DNA from: Certhia americana
Taxonomy: Eukaryota > Chordata > Aves > Passeriformes > Certhiidae
DNA length: 64,000 nt
Reading direction: 5' to 3'
Assembly: GCA_018697195.1 (NCBI GenBank)
Contig: CM031857.1
Location: 58,524,149 to 58,588,148, forward strand
Part shown: piece by piece, positions 13,205 to 24,480 of the stretch
Numbering within the stretch: the stretch's first letter is position 1
Layout of the letters: each line of letters begins with the position of its first letter
Position numbers and translations under genes: made by a program
Notes under the pieces: model-generated
Seen by the model: the letters and a program-made list of their open reading frames with translations, nothing else
Database searches by the model: none
Told to the model about the DNA's origin: nothing

Positions 13205-13830
13205 TATGATGAGTTGACCTTGGCTGGCTGATGAGTGCCCACAAAGCTGCTCTCATACTCTATCTCCTCAGCAGTATAAGAGAAAAAAATGAGTTAAAAA
13301 TCTTGTGAGTCAAGATAAAGGCAAAAAAGGAAAATAATAACGATAATAATAATAATAATAATAAAAAGCATTACATACAGAAACAAAGAAAAAAATTCTC
13401 TACTTCCATCAGCAGGTGATATCCAACCACTTCCTGAGAAGAAGGGCTTCAAATAGCATAAGAGTTGCTTTGGAAGACAGATTCTTAAATATTTGATGCC
13501 TTACACACATGCACTCTCTTTTCTCTTAGCTTTTATTGCTCAGCCTGGTGTCATATGGCATGGACTGTCCCTTTGGTTGGTTTGTATCTCTTTTTCTGGC
13601 TGTGTCCTTCATATCCTACCTCTTGCCCATCATCAGTCTGTTGGACTTTGGGAAGGTTTGGGGAAGGATATGTTCTGGTGGGGAGAGACAGCACCAATGC
13701 AGTGCCAGCATAGCTCAACAGTAGCCAAAACTCTGGTGTCTTAGAGATTCTAACTACAAACACAAAGCACTGCACTGTATGGGCTGCAAGGAGGAAAGTT
13801 AACTCCATCCCAGCCAGGCCTGGCACAAGC
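13205..13830 (-). mobile_element. ERVL-type LTR, antisense, second copy
   Basis: This copy restarts at the same LTR end as its neighbour (GTTGACCTTGGCTGGCTGAT near 13213). It continues through an AAT-type tract at 13338-13363, a block with CATCAGCAGGTGATATCCAA near 13408, and a T-rich segment around 13510-13535. That segment leads into GTCATATGGCATGGACTGTC near 13550, which corresponds to the core-promoter side in sense orientation. It ends near CCCAGCCAGGCCTGGCACA at about 13810-13827. The order of blocks matches an avian ERVL-type LTR read backwards. No flanking duplication was resolved. The plus-strand 83-aa and minus-strand 91-aa ORFs in it are not genes. Confidence 0.74.
13338..13363 (+). 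repeat. (ATA)n trinucleotide tract inside LTR
   Basis: About eight ATA-type units with one CG interruption, lying inside the antisense LTR where related LTRs also carry a similar trinucleotide tract. Confidence 0.85.
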
Positions 13831-14637
13831 TAAAAGAGCAGGGTCAGAGAGTAATAGATCGTGACACATTCAGACTGGAGAATTAAAAGATATTTTTTAT
13901 TGCCAAATTACTAATGAGATTTAATTATTTCTAATGGACAGGATTTAATTATGATGTTATTCAACATCAAATGTCTAAATCTGCAGCAGTGGTTTCTCAC
14001 TAAGACAGGCATTGATTTGACTTAGAGATTAGTTCTCAGTCATTCTCTTATAATTTATCTTGGTTTTGGATTAATTGTCAGATTATAACAGTTCAGGAGA
14101 TGGAAGGTGTATGTGGAGGAGGTTTTTCAGTCTATGTTAAGAGTATTGATATGGTATAAGTATTCAGAAAAAAAATAGCCTTGTGAGACAGAAGGTGCCA
14201 GGCAGAATTTATTGGAAATGAGCCCTGGTTCAAATCAATTAGAGAAAATTACAAATAAAAGATTTGCAGCAGAAAAGGGTAGGAAGAAATTTGTGAGCAA
14301 TAGAAACATATAATTGATAATATGCTGTGCATGACAAGGTTTGCAGGAGTGTTCTGTTTACACCAGAATCACTTGCCACCGTTTGTGCAAGAAAGCTTGG
14401 CTGATACATAGGAAAAATGTGATAAGGATAAAAGATGGGTGAGCAAAGAGGGAATCTGTGTACAAGAGAGTGATTACTGAAAAAATAAAGAATATATTAA
14501 TAAAATGTAAAGCACTTGTTGACTAAAGACAGTGAGGTAATTAAAAAAAAAAATGAACAGAGAAAAAGAAAAAGAAGATCAACAAGTGGAAAAATGGAAA
14601 CATAAAAATACAATTAAACAATCCTAAGATCTAGGAT
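13831..14637. other. Unique noncoding sequence
   Basis: Nothing recognisable apart from a short A run near 14542. No ORF of interest. Confidence 0.5.
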
Positions 14638-14938
14638 AAAAAGAAGAAAAAAAAAACCCAGCAAGATCAAACCCAGAAAAAAACTTTAAAAAAACCTCTA
14701 AAAAACCCCCAACCCAACCAAACCCAACCCAAAAAACCAAAAAACACCCAAAACCAAACTGAAGTAAAACAAAAGAAAAGAAAACAAAACAAAAGCAAAA
14801 AAAACCCAAAAAACCCAAAAAACAAACAAAAAACCCCAAAAAACAAACAAACAAAAGAAAAACAACCCCCCCCCCCCAAAAAAAAAAAAAAAAAACAAAC
14901 CCCACAAAACCAGGAAAAAACAACCAGAGAAAGAAAAA
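14638..14938 (+). repeat. A/C-only low-complexity tract
   Basis: About 300 bp made almost only of A and C on the plus strand: runs of A with CC or CCC interruptions, a C-run near 14866-14877, and an A-run directly after. The opposite strand is therefore almost pure T/G and produces minus-strand ORFs rich in Phe, Gly and Trp (up to 111 aa) that are composition artefacts. Similar tracts occur near 17.3 and 51.9 kb. Confidence 0.92.
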
Positions 14939-17293
14939 ACCACTAGGAGCAACCATCATTTGTGATGATGGTGAACAACAGACTTAAAGATCTTGAGAGA
15001 TGCATGTATTTTATGATGAAATTGCTTCCAAAGAATTGATTTTTTTTTTTTTTTTTAGTGTTGCAATATTTATATTGATTCTCCCAAGCCAATGAGGTAC
15101 ATAGCCTGGGTAGTATAATGTTAAACCAGAGGACATGTTTAATTCAGATGTCAAGAAGAAAATACAGAGCATCATTACTCCCTTAAGTCCAGGATGCCTC
15201 TGAGTGGAAAAAAAGCAAAAGTTAAAAAAGCCCTTGGCCACTTTTCTTATCAATAATGTAGTTTCCTTCCTTTTTTACACTGTAAAACTAATCCAAAACT
15301 TTTAAAAAAAGAAATTAATTTAAAAATATAATAATAAATAGTATTCAAGGTACTACATGTTATTTAAAAATCTTCCTGTAGCTGCTGAACATCAGTAAAA
15401 ATGTTCCCAAATCCAAAACTTTCACAGACATCAACATGAGTGAATATTTGTTTTAAAAATCTTACCAGAGTACATAAATTATTTATTATTCATTATTCAC
15501 CATTCAACATTTGCTATTCATTATTCATTCATATACTACAACAATGAGCTGCTCCATTGTAAGAATGCAAATGGATAGATGCTATAGCTTAGATAGCTGG
15601 AGTCTGCCAATTAGATAGATGCAATATCATGGTGATGTAGATGACTAATCACACATTATGAATACTGAACAGCAACCAGTCAAAATTAATATTTTAGAAA
15701 CAGCCCATAGTCCAGAAGTTGCTTGCCCAAACTATTTGTCCAATACTTACAAATAACTAGACATCAGGATTGGCTTCTGAATGATTCATGAACAGAAAGC
15801 AAGGCTAAAGGCTGATTTCTAACCCTTTAAAAATCAATGGAAAGATCCCCACAGGCTTCAAATGATGTTTGAATAAGTTCTCTAAATGTGCAATTTATAT
15901 TATTTACAGTAGGAATTCCAACCACACACTGCCTCATCATACATGGTTAATAAGAATTTTGTGCTTTAGGGGAAAAGATAAAAGATGTAGTCATATTTCC
16001 TCCCAAAGATATCATTTAGCAAAACTCTGGCATGGCAGCATTTTCCTTATACCTTTCCTGTCCACTTATGCTAAAAAGAACTTTGTGCTACCATGGAGGA
16101 AAAAAAATCCATTGACTTTTTAAAATCAAAGAGAAGGCAAACTGTTTTTGCCTATGTAAACTGAAAATACGAATGTGACATTTAAAAGAGCATCTAACAC
16201 CTGTGCACTCTTCCTGATCTGTGGGACTGACTATGGCTAGTTTATAGTCTTGGTGCAATTTACATAGCTGAGCAGTGAAAGTAGTTCACTGGTTTTGATC
16301 TTCCCATACTCTGAGACAAACATGTCAATTACAGTTTGTTTTCTTGAAGCCAAAACTGTGGTGCTTTGCATTGTTTAGTACAGTAAACACTGAGAGAATC
16401 TGATGTTTGTTCTGAAAAGCTTATGATCTAATTGATCTTCACATGAGAAAAATGAAAAGGTCTTGCACTGAAGCTTACGGAACTCTTACACTGATTAGAG
16501 TCCAATTCAAAATCTATGATGAAAGCTTTTCTTTTGATCTCTACACTAAAAAGATTATTCAGAAGCAGAGTGATATCTAAGAGACTAAGTGTTTTTTGCT
16601 AAACTGTGTCAACAACTTTTCTTTAAAGCTTAGAGAAAATGCAGTAGTGGATAGAGCACCAGTAATAGCTCTGAATATTTTGCACATTGTCTATTTAAAG
16701 CACAGAACAGCAGAATACACTAGTTAATGGCAACTGACAAAATATTTAAAATACAATTTGAGAGATTCAGTACCTGAAAATCTTTTGATGACCTCCCAGT
16801 TTTTTAAAAGATAATGATGCAGTACTTCACACACTTACCATAAATCATAGTATTACCAAGAAACATTTTTTTCCTCCACTCTTGCTTCCATCTTTTTCAA
16901 AACTCAGTGAATCATGAAGCAGTTCATGAATTTCATTAAAACAATCATTCATTGTTTACGAACTGCCCTCATTAAATAAAAATAACCTATTTTTGAAGAA
17001 ATGAACTTAATTTATGAGGCTTATGATATTCTACTGAAATTAAAGAAGTAACTATCAGAAAGCAAGCTCCTGCAGTGGATTTTAAAGCTTTTGTTCAGAT
17101 TTCCTTTTTAAGTTCATCACATCTTTAAGGGTCATCAGAACTGGTTTCTAAGGTACTCTTTATATACAATTTTCCATCATGTGAGAATCAGGAACAACCA
17201 TCAAAGGAAATACAATGCAATACCATTTTTTTTCTAATACTTGCTGGAACTTCAGAGCACAGCTTTGCAAATATTTTTGATATATCTGAAACT
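14939..17293. other. Unique noncoding sequence
   Basis: AT-rich sequence with a T run at about 15040-15056 and a cluster of ATTCATTATTCA-like direct repeats near 15485-15530. No gene or transposon recognised. Some segments, for example 16320-16450, have the even composition of conserved noncoding DNA, but nothing can be shown from one sequence. Confidence 0.5.
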
Positions 17294-17294
17294 G

Positions 17295-17325
<31 letters not shown>

Positions 17326-17462
17326 CAAACCCACAAACAAAACCAAACCCCAAATTAATAAAAACAACAAACAAACAAACAAACAAAACCAAAAAAAACC
17401 CAAACAAAACCCCACAACCCCCCCAAAAAACCCCAAAAAATCCACCAAAACACCACCCCCTC
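17294..17462 (+). repeat. A/C-only low-complexity tract, AAAAC-type start
   Basis: The tract begins with six AAAAC-type pentamers, then drifts into irregular A/C sequence with CAAA repeats near 17370-17390 and CCCC interruptions near 17420. The two 86-aa ORFs on opposite strands (Lys/Asn/Thr/Pro-rich on plus, Phe/Gly/Leu-rich on minus) follow from composition and are not genes. Confidence 0.92.
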
Positions 17463-18413
17463 CCTAGTCTGGGTCCAACCCAAAACCAAGCAGGTGGGTA
17501 GGAGATCAGTGAAGAAAAACATCATTTTAGTCAGTTCACAAAACAGTTTTGTTACTTCTTAACTATCCCAAATATCCACTGATTTTTACATGTCAGTTTG
17601 CTTACAAAGCTGTACCAATGACATGAAATAAAATTAGAATACAGCCAAGTTCCTTTGTGGCCTTTAGCAATATGTTTATTTTAGGTGGACAGTTAATTCA
17701 TAAGGCTAGAGCAAACACTTCTTTCTGGTGTAAAATGACACTTGGAGAAAATGTAAATTTGCCTTGGATTAAAAAGGTGAGAGGATGCATTAGTAAAAAC
17801 TGTGGCAGCTGTAGGCTGAGGACTGTACTGTTCTGAAGAGTGAGACTCTATTAGCAGGCTAGAAAATGGCAGGCTTGTCTTGGAGTCTATGGAAGACTTC
17901 AAAGGAAGAAAAATCTGCTTGCATGGGAATAGAAAAGGAATGAATTTAATTTCAGGACAAGCCCTTTCAGTGGAATGAAATATTGCATTTGCCTCATTTG
18001 GCCACTTTTAATCATTAACGTAAGAAAGATTTTTGAAGCAGTGTGTAAAACTATTTATACCAGAAAATCTCAGGAAATTCATCTGCTTTAGTTTTCTACA
18101 CAAACAATTTGAAATTCTCCCTCAAGTTATAAAGAATGATAAAACTGAAGACAAAGATGTATTTTATGAGATGATGAAAAAGCAACCCTCCTTAGGAAAC
18201 TTTGGGGTGAAAAAGTTATTGGTCTTGAGACTGCATTGTCCTTTGAGGTATTTTTCTTTTGGAACTCATAGGTATTTAAAAGCATTGATACATGGTTTTA
18301 TTAATTTTATTGGTTTACTTGTTCTTTTAAGAATATAAGAGTTTAATTTATGACCTTACTACACAGGAGACAGGAACTGAGACAGTAGGAAGAACCTTAC
18401 AAACCAGCAAGCT
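17463..18413. other. Unique noncoding sequence
   Basis: No recognised element. The ORF at 18033-18338 (101 aa, plus) starts with an ordinary-looking sequence but has no identifiable domain, no conserved-looking motif and no splice context. It is treated as chance. Confidence 0.5.
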
Positions 18414-18508
18414 ACCTGGAATTCATCCTGAAATATTAATTATACATCTGGCAGTACAAAAAGCCTGATTCATAGCCCATTGAAATAAATTAATTATGTA
18501 TCTGGCAG
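18414..18508 (+). repeat. Imperfect ~45-bp tandem duplication
   Basis: Two adjacent related units end in ATTAATTATACATCTGGCAG (18435-18454) and ATTAATTATGTATCTGGCAG (18489-18508). Both are preceded by a CCTG..ATTCAT..TGAAAT framework. The period is about 54 bp including a small insertion. Both units retain the homeodomain-type TTAATTA core. Confidence 0.75.
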
Positions 18509-18585
18509 ACTCCAAAATCCACTGAAGCCAAAGGAAGTCTTCGGAGTCTTTGACTCCACTGGGCTCTGGATCAAACTGCGGGAGG
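18460..18585 (+). mobile_element. Possible ancient amniote LINE relic
   Basis: The segment has the semi-palindromic pattern seen in old reptile/bird LINE 3' ends: a block like GATTCATAGCCCATTGAAAT, then CCACTGAAGCCAAAGGAAGT, then the near reverse complement GACTCCACTGGGCTCTGGATC. The tandem duplication described above overlaps its left half. Assignment is tentative because the similarity is short and degenerate. Confidence 0.4.
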
Positions 18586-18719
18586 ACGAGCAGAATTAGG
18601 CAGAGAGGAGCAGATCACCAGTGCTGCTGAGAGCAGAGCAAGCTCAGATCAAGGAGATCAAAGCAGCAGGTGGCACTGTGTAAACACCCCCAGGACCTCA
18701 GAAATATGTCTCTAACGGA

Positions 18720-18743
18720 GGGGAAGGGAGGGAAGGGGAGGGG
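18720..18743 (+). other. G-quadruplex-type motif
   Basis: Five G-runs (4, 3, 3, 4 and 4 G) separated by only one or two A within 24 bp. This meets the usual G3+N1-7 pattern with very short loops, so folding in vitro is likely. It is an isolated purine block in AT-rich DNA. No promoter signal was assigned next to it. Confidence 0.8.
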
Positions 18744-20072
18744 ATGTACCTCTCATGGCACTTAGGAGTGACCTATCTATTTTCACTCTCTATAAATCTC
18801 AGTGAGAGGTGGCTAAGGATTTTGAAACAAATAGCTTCCTGGTGCAAGGATAAAGATACAAAATCTCAGCTTGGTTGCTGGGTATGATCACACCTAGGTT
18901 TCAGCAACCATGTCCCTCTTATCAGAGCTCTGCCTAAGGCTCCTGGACAGTAAACGGGCAGTTCAATTTAATTTGAACGATGACAGCTAAAAGGTGTGTG
19001 TCTTTCCCTTTACAAGAAGGTATGGACAGAATAAGGCGTTCACACCAGGCTGGGGAAGGTATTTTTGCAGAAATCTCTTGGCATCATCTAGCCATCATAG
19101 CTGTCATTAAAACACAGGTTTTGAAGCCTAAAATTAAAATCCGCTGGATATTCTTGGGAATGGAAATTAGAATTAGAAGTGTCACCAGATAGAAGAGAAC
19201 AATAAAAGAATTAAGATGAGCACAAAATATACCAAGCTTTTCAGTGCTCTCCTGCTTGTGTATTGCTTGCACGTAATTCTTTATCAAATAACTCCTTTGC
19301 TTTTTTGCCTTTGAAACAAAAGACAAGTCCGTTTTTTAATATTGTTTAACAAAAGCATGGTGAAATGCCTTTTCAGTGTTCAACCTCTGAGATATTTGCA
19401 GAACAAGGGATAGTTATGAAATCCTAAAACATACATGTGGAAATACATGAGAGCAAAACAAAACTAAAAACCAAAACAGACTATCTCTGATCTCACAGTG
19501 TACTGGTATTCACTGAGAAAGAATTATTTTTCTCCATAATAGCTTTTATGGGGCTAGCTTTTGGATTTGTGATGACATCATGCTCAGTTAAGGGAAGCAA
19601 GAGGATGTTAGGAGTGATGATATTAGAAGTTGACATTAGATGTGATGAAGCCCTGCTTTCCTGGAGATGTCTGAACAACAGCCTGCCCTTGAATTTCATG
19701 GTACAAATATGATATTTCTTACAATATTATACATACAGCAATGTGAAACAAAAGGGGGAAAAAAAAAAAGGAATATACAGTTGTAAGGTTCATCACAATG
19801 ACTATGAAAATAGGATGCCTTTCAGGAAAATTTGTTACAGTGAAACAGTAAAACTATGGATGGAGATCTACCATGACCTTAACAAGACTTTGAGATTACT
19901 GACAGGAAAAGCCAACCTTAAATACTATTTGTTGTATTTTAGTGTATTCTGTATTTCTGAAAATGGATAATTTATGTTTTGTCTTTAGAGAAATAAAAAC
20001 CTAAGTCTGATAAATTATTATATATAGTTTTTTGGGGGGGTTATTGTTGGCAAATAATAGAAAATCTCTTCT
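18744..20072. other. Unique noncoding sequence
   Basis: Nothing recognised. ORFs of 60-80 codons have no domain features. Confidence 0.5.
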
Positions 20073-20147
20073 ATTTTCCCAGAAAATCTCAAATGCACCA
20101 ACACTAAGGATAAAGGGGTTTATTCTGATTTGTTAGTTTTGGGGGTT
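20073..20147 (+). repeat. Dispersed 75-bp repeat, copy 1
   Basis: This segment, from TATTTTCC through the core CAAATGCACCAACACTAAGG to TTTTGGGGGTTTTT, recurs at 22493-22570 in the same orientation with only a few differences. Similarity stops abruptly on both sides. The two copies are 2.4 kb apart. Confidence 0.9.
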
Positions 20148-22492
20148 TTTGTGATGCAAATTATTCTTATATAATTAAATGCTAAATTTAATTATTTTTA
20201 AAGTATTATAAATGTGGAAAAGAAAACTTTCTATGTCAAATAAATGTTTCATTAGAAACTGGACAAAATAATTTGGGAGAAAAAAATATGTGGTGATATT
20301 GCAGGGTTTTAAAAAAAGTAAGTTTAATGTTTAGACTATTTTTCCTCCAGAATGTGTAGAAATGGTACATACACATCAATTATCATGAAATCTTTGCCTT
20401 CATAATGCTAACTGTAATACGCATTGTCATCCTTATTGTCTGGACACAAATACTATAAAAGAGATTCAAATTTTCAAGACTATGTTTTGAGCACTTTTAA
20501 TTACTGCTTATGTAACAGGAGATTGCAATAGACTTTTACCTTCATTAATATTATTTCTCAGTGATGTAACTACATGCTAATAAATGAAACTGGATTACAT
20601 GAAAATCTGACTATTGCAATAATAATGCTACTTATCTGCACCCAAAGACTAAAACTGCTCAATTTCCATGAGGTTGAAATTAAATATGAATTGAGGAAAG
20701 ATTTTAGACGACTCTTAGAAAAATCAACAGTACTGAAACCATAAAGGTCTTCAGTTCTGTTTCAGATATGCCCCCAAAGCAAATTCTTGAAATTTTCCAT
20801 AAAAATCAATGTGTAATATATAGATAAGAAGCACTGGCCATCTATGAAATGGCTTTTCTTTATACACCAGTGTAATAAATTTTTATATTTTCTGAAATGA
20901 TCATGACCATGCTCTGCTCAATAATACTTCTGCTGTGGGATGATTTCTAGGTATTTGAAATAAAAATATATTTTAAAAAATCAGAATGCAAAACCAAAAG
21001 TTCTGACTTCTCTTGGAAATATAGTAAAGTTTAGAATCCAAGGATTTTATGCTAAAATTCTGCGGTCTAATTATCCATATGCTACCTTACCTTGTTATTC
21101 ACCTTATTTTATGACTATTGCTTCATTGTTCACAACACATATTATGAATTAACACAGTAAAAAATAGAAATAGTTGAATACCAAGAGAAATATGAAATCT
21201 ATTAAAGAACTAACTTAGCAACATGAATCTGTTGAATATTGAAAAGATATGAGATCTAATTTAGCAAATGCCAAAACCAATATTAAAGCAGTATTGGTTT
21301 CCATCACTTCCAGGTATTGGTTCACTGTGAGGATTGTAAATATAAATGTAAATGCTTGCTAATGATTTTAAATAAAGCTAAAATCAAAGAAGAAATCACT
21401 GAAATAACTTACACTAACCAAACAAGAAATTATAACAAATAACACCATGTCAATGCTCCAGTGCAGTAATGATTTTAAATTAGAAAGCAACATTTACAGA
21501 ACAGGTTGCTCATTTAACATTTTTAGGATCTGTCAATAAGATCACTTTTGGCATGAAACAGACTATTTATTTTGATTAAAGGAAAATCTCTCAATGAAAA
21601 TACTCAAGCAAATACCAGGAGGAATTCTTGACTTGTTCAGTGCCTGGAGCATTCCTGCATATCACAAGGGTTTGAGAAAGAAGCAAACAGTGCTTGAGGG
21701 TCTGAAAAAAATGTCAATGTGATATGTAGATAGGCTGTTGAGATTACAGTAGAATATTACTTCAACAAAGGGTAGAAAGCTAAAAATCTGTTTAACTCCT
21801 TGACTGCACTGTTTGTGGCTATTTATGAAGTGCCACTTGATGGGTGTTCAAAGTGCTCTGTCTTACTGAGATAATTTTTTAAAAGAGTCATCCATGCTGA
21901 GTAAAACAGGTATCACATAATGTTTAACACAGAGTAGCTGTTTATGAGGGGCTTGCATTATGGTTTTTGGTTTTGGGTGGTGAGGTTTTGTTGGTTGGTT
22001 AGGATTTTTTATGGTTTTCTCCTGTTAAAAACAGTCATGTTTATGAAGGGCTCCATGCACAAGACAGCTTACTCCATTCTGGTGTGTGTTTTGTGTCTTT
22101 GGAGACATTTGCAGGCAAGAGAAATGTAATTCATGCCAGCAGTGTAATGAACACAGCAATACAGGCCATCAGGTACTGCTCTACTAAAAATATGTTAGGT
22201 TTGCTGTTCTCATTAACTTGGCTGCTACAAAGTCTCTAAACTGACCTTGCAAGAAGGGAAGGTGCCATCTGGATGCAGAACAAATCTCTTCAGGGACAAT
22301 GTGGGTATAAAGTACTATGTTTAATTACTTTAATTCTAGAAGTTTTAAAAAAAAAATAATCCCACTATATGATCTTATAAAAAATAAACAGCATCAAGGA
22401 AAATAGTATAGAATCATACTTAGGAAGACATCACATAAAAGGAGAATATAATTGTAAAGGTCATGTGTTTTGGTTTCTTGTTTTTTGTTTGT
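20148..22492. other. Unique noncoding sequence
   Basis: AT-rich, with no gene or recognised transposon. The part at about 20380-20640 has balanced, non-repetitive sequence and could be conserved noncoding DNA, but this is not testable here. Confidence 0.5.
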
Positions 22493-22570
22493 TATTTTCC
22501 TCAGAAAATCTCAAATGCACCAACACTAAGGATAAAGGGGTTTATTCTGATTTGTTGGTTTTGGGGTTTT
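22493..22570 (+). repeat. Dispersed 75-bp repeat, copy 2
   Basis: Near-identical to 20073-20147. The shared core from CAGAAAATCTC to GATTTGTT matches base for base, followed by an A/G difference and a shorter G-run before the T-run. No recognisable transposon structure surrounds either copy. Confidence 0.9.
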
Positions 22571-22633
22571 TTTTCCCTTTTTATAATTTTTCAACTGCAA
22601 GCCTACCACTTCAGTTTTGAAATGTGAAAATTT

Positions 22634-22653
22634 AAAAAAAAAAAAAAAAAAAA
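22634..22653 (+). repeat. Poly-A run (A20)
   Basis: Twenty uninterrupted A residues, about 60 bp downstream of the second copy of the 75-bp repeat. It might be a retroposon tail, but no body is recognisable. Confidence 0.9.
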
Positions 22654-24299
22654 TCAGTAAAATATAGATATGCTATAACATATATTCTAGCTATAACCTG
22701 AATAGAAAAGAGCCGTTAAAGATAACCAGATCATAGACCCAAGATGGAAGCAGATGAGAGATTTTATGGAGGCACAGAATGGAAGCAAGAAGTCCTTGTC
22801 ATACTGTAAGTGTATGACTTAATATTTCTTCTCTTTTGGCACATTTGAAATATTTGAGTCAAATGTAACTATTTCTATTCATATTGTTTAAAGGATAGAC
22901 TGATTAATAACTCAAACATATGTCATAACTTCTGCTTTAAATAAATTGAAAACTTATTTACTTCAACCCTCTTCGATCGATGCTTGCATGCTGACTGCTC
23001 CGCAAAAGGAAGAAGCTCGTCTGCAAAGTAAGTTGAATATTATCTTTATTTGTATGAGGTATTGATAGCTCATTTTTGGATTGTGGGCACACAAGCACCC
23101 AATAAATGTTCGTTTGCCACTGTAAAGCAATTGTTCTTGATTGCACAGGATTTGTTCCAGTCAGCAAGATCTTTTCAACAATTTGCAATAAAGTGTTCAG
23201 AAAGTAATATGCAAGAGTGAAGAAGATTGTATCAGTATTGTTTTCCTAAGAGTAAGACACAAAGAAGTTATATAATGTTGGAGAGACCATCTCTAGTTGC
23301 CTAGATTTTCAAGAGATGGGCCAAGATATGAGTTTACTCCACCACAGCATAAATCACCGAAAGGGTTTGAGAGATGACATACTGAAAACATTAGATGTGT
23401 CTTTATTTTCCTGTTCCACCAAAGTACTTATGAATCAAAATGCAACTACCATGTATCTCCTGTGGACTATTGCATATTGTTTACACACATTTTTTGCAGG
23501 AAGTTTTTGTTTGTATTTGTGAAAGGATCTGTTTTGAGTGTGTTTAATAATCAAGTTCTGGAAATAAAAGCATCTGATTTATCTGACCCATCACACATGA
23601 GACAATTCAAATTACAGCATTTCCCAATAATTCAAAGTGTAAACAACATCAATATCAACAATGTGTTTAGTAAATCTAAATAAAATTTAGATAATCTCTA
23701 AATATAATGACAACATGCAGTTAAGTGTTATAAATAAATTTAAAGCATGAACATAATACAAATATACTGACAACATACAGTTCTGAATATTTTTCCATTG
23801 TAAGGATATTAAAACAATAAATTCTTTAAATATTTAAACACTGATTTGTTGTGCATGGATCGCTCATATCTATGCAATATCACATGGTACAAAGTAGTCC
23901 TGATAATACAGTCGCTATAGGTCCCACATGCCAATATTCCTAACACTCACATGCTAAGAGTTCCCATATAATTAATGTCTTCCTTGTTTTTCACAACAGA
24001 ATCCTATGCACTGTCTTATAGCTATTTTTTAAACTCCCAAATGGCTTCATCTTTTGATCTTCCTTTGTTATTTCTATTTTCTAGTACTCTTGCTTTGTTC
24101 AGAAATACCTACACCAGTAGAAAAATACCCATTTTCAGGAAAGGCATTCATCCATAATTCTTGTTTCCACTATGCAGATATCTGTCTAACCCATCTGCTC
24201 TTTCCTATTTCTACTTCAATATTTGTCTTATTATTCCCACCTCAACTTCTTCCCTCACAGCTCACAATTTTTTATAGTCCAAAATAGACCTTATTGCAG
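22654..24299. other. Unique noncoding sequence
   Basis: No gene or recognised transposon. ORFs near 23316-23683 and 23975-24287 lack domain features and look like chance frames in AT-rich DNA. Confidence 0.5.
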
Positions 24300-24480
24300 T
24301 TCTGTCACTTATTGTCAAAAGGATTATGCAAATGCATCTCTGGCCCTATATGAAGCTTCACTTTTCTTCAAAGCAATATGACAGATGTGCTTATGGCTGG
24401 CAGCCATACCCTTAAGCCAAAGCAATGATTGTTCCTGCCTGAACTGATTGTCCTTTTACCTGTATTGTGTTTTCACAAGT
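24300..24480. promoter_or_regulatory. Candidate conserved noncoding element
   Basis: A non-repetitive block with a perfect octamer ATGCAAAT (24326-24333, POU-type site) and a SOX-like CAATGATTGTTC at 24423-24434, on a background more balanced in composition than its flanks. The call rests on motif content and texture only. No alignment is available, so it may be ordinary unique sequence. Confidence 0.3.

Noticed and set aside
14624..14959. Phe/Gly/Trp-rich minus-strand ORFs that look like membrane proteins
   Set aside because: They are pure composition artefacts of an A/C-only tract. The same explanation covers 17188-17501 and 51857-52343.
18033..18338. 101-codon plus-strand ORF
   Set aside because: Ordinary amino-acid mix but no identifiable family, no splice framing, and chance is plausible in a 64-kb window.
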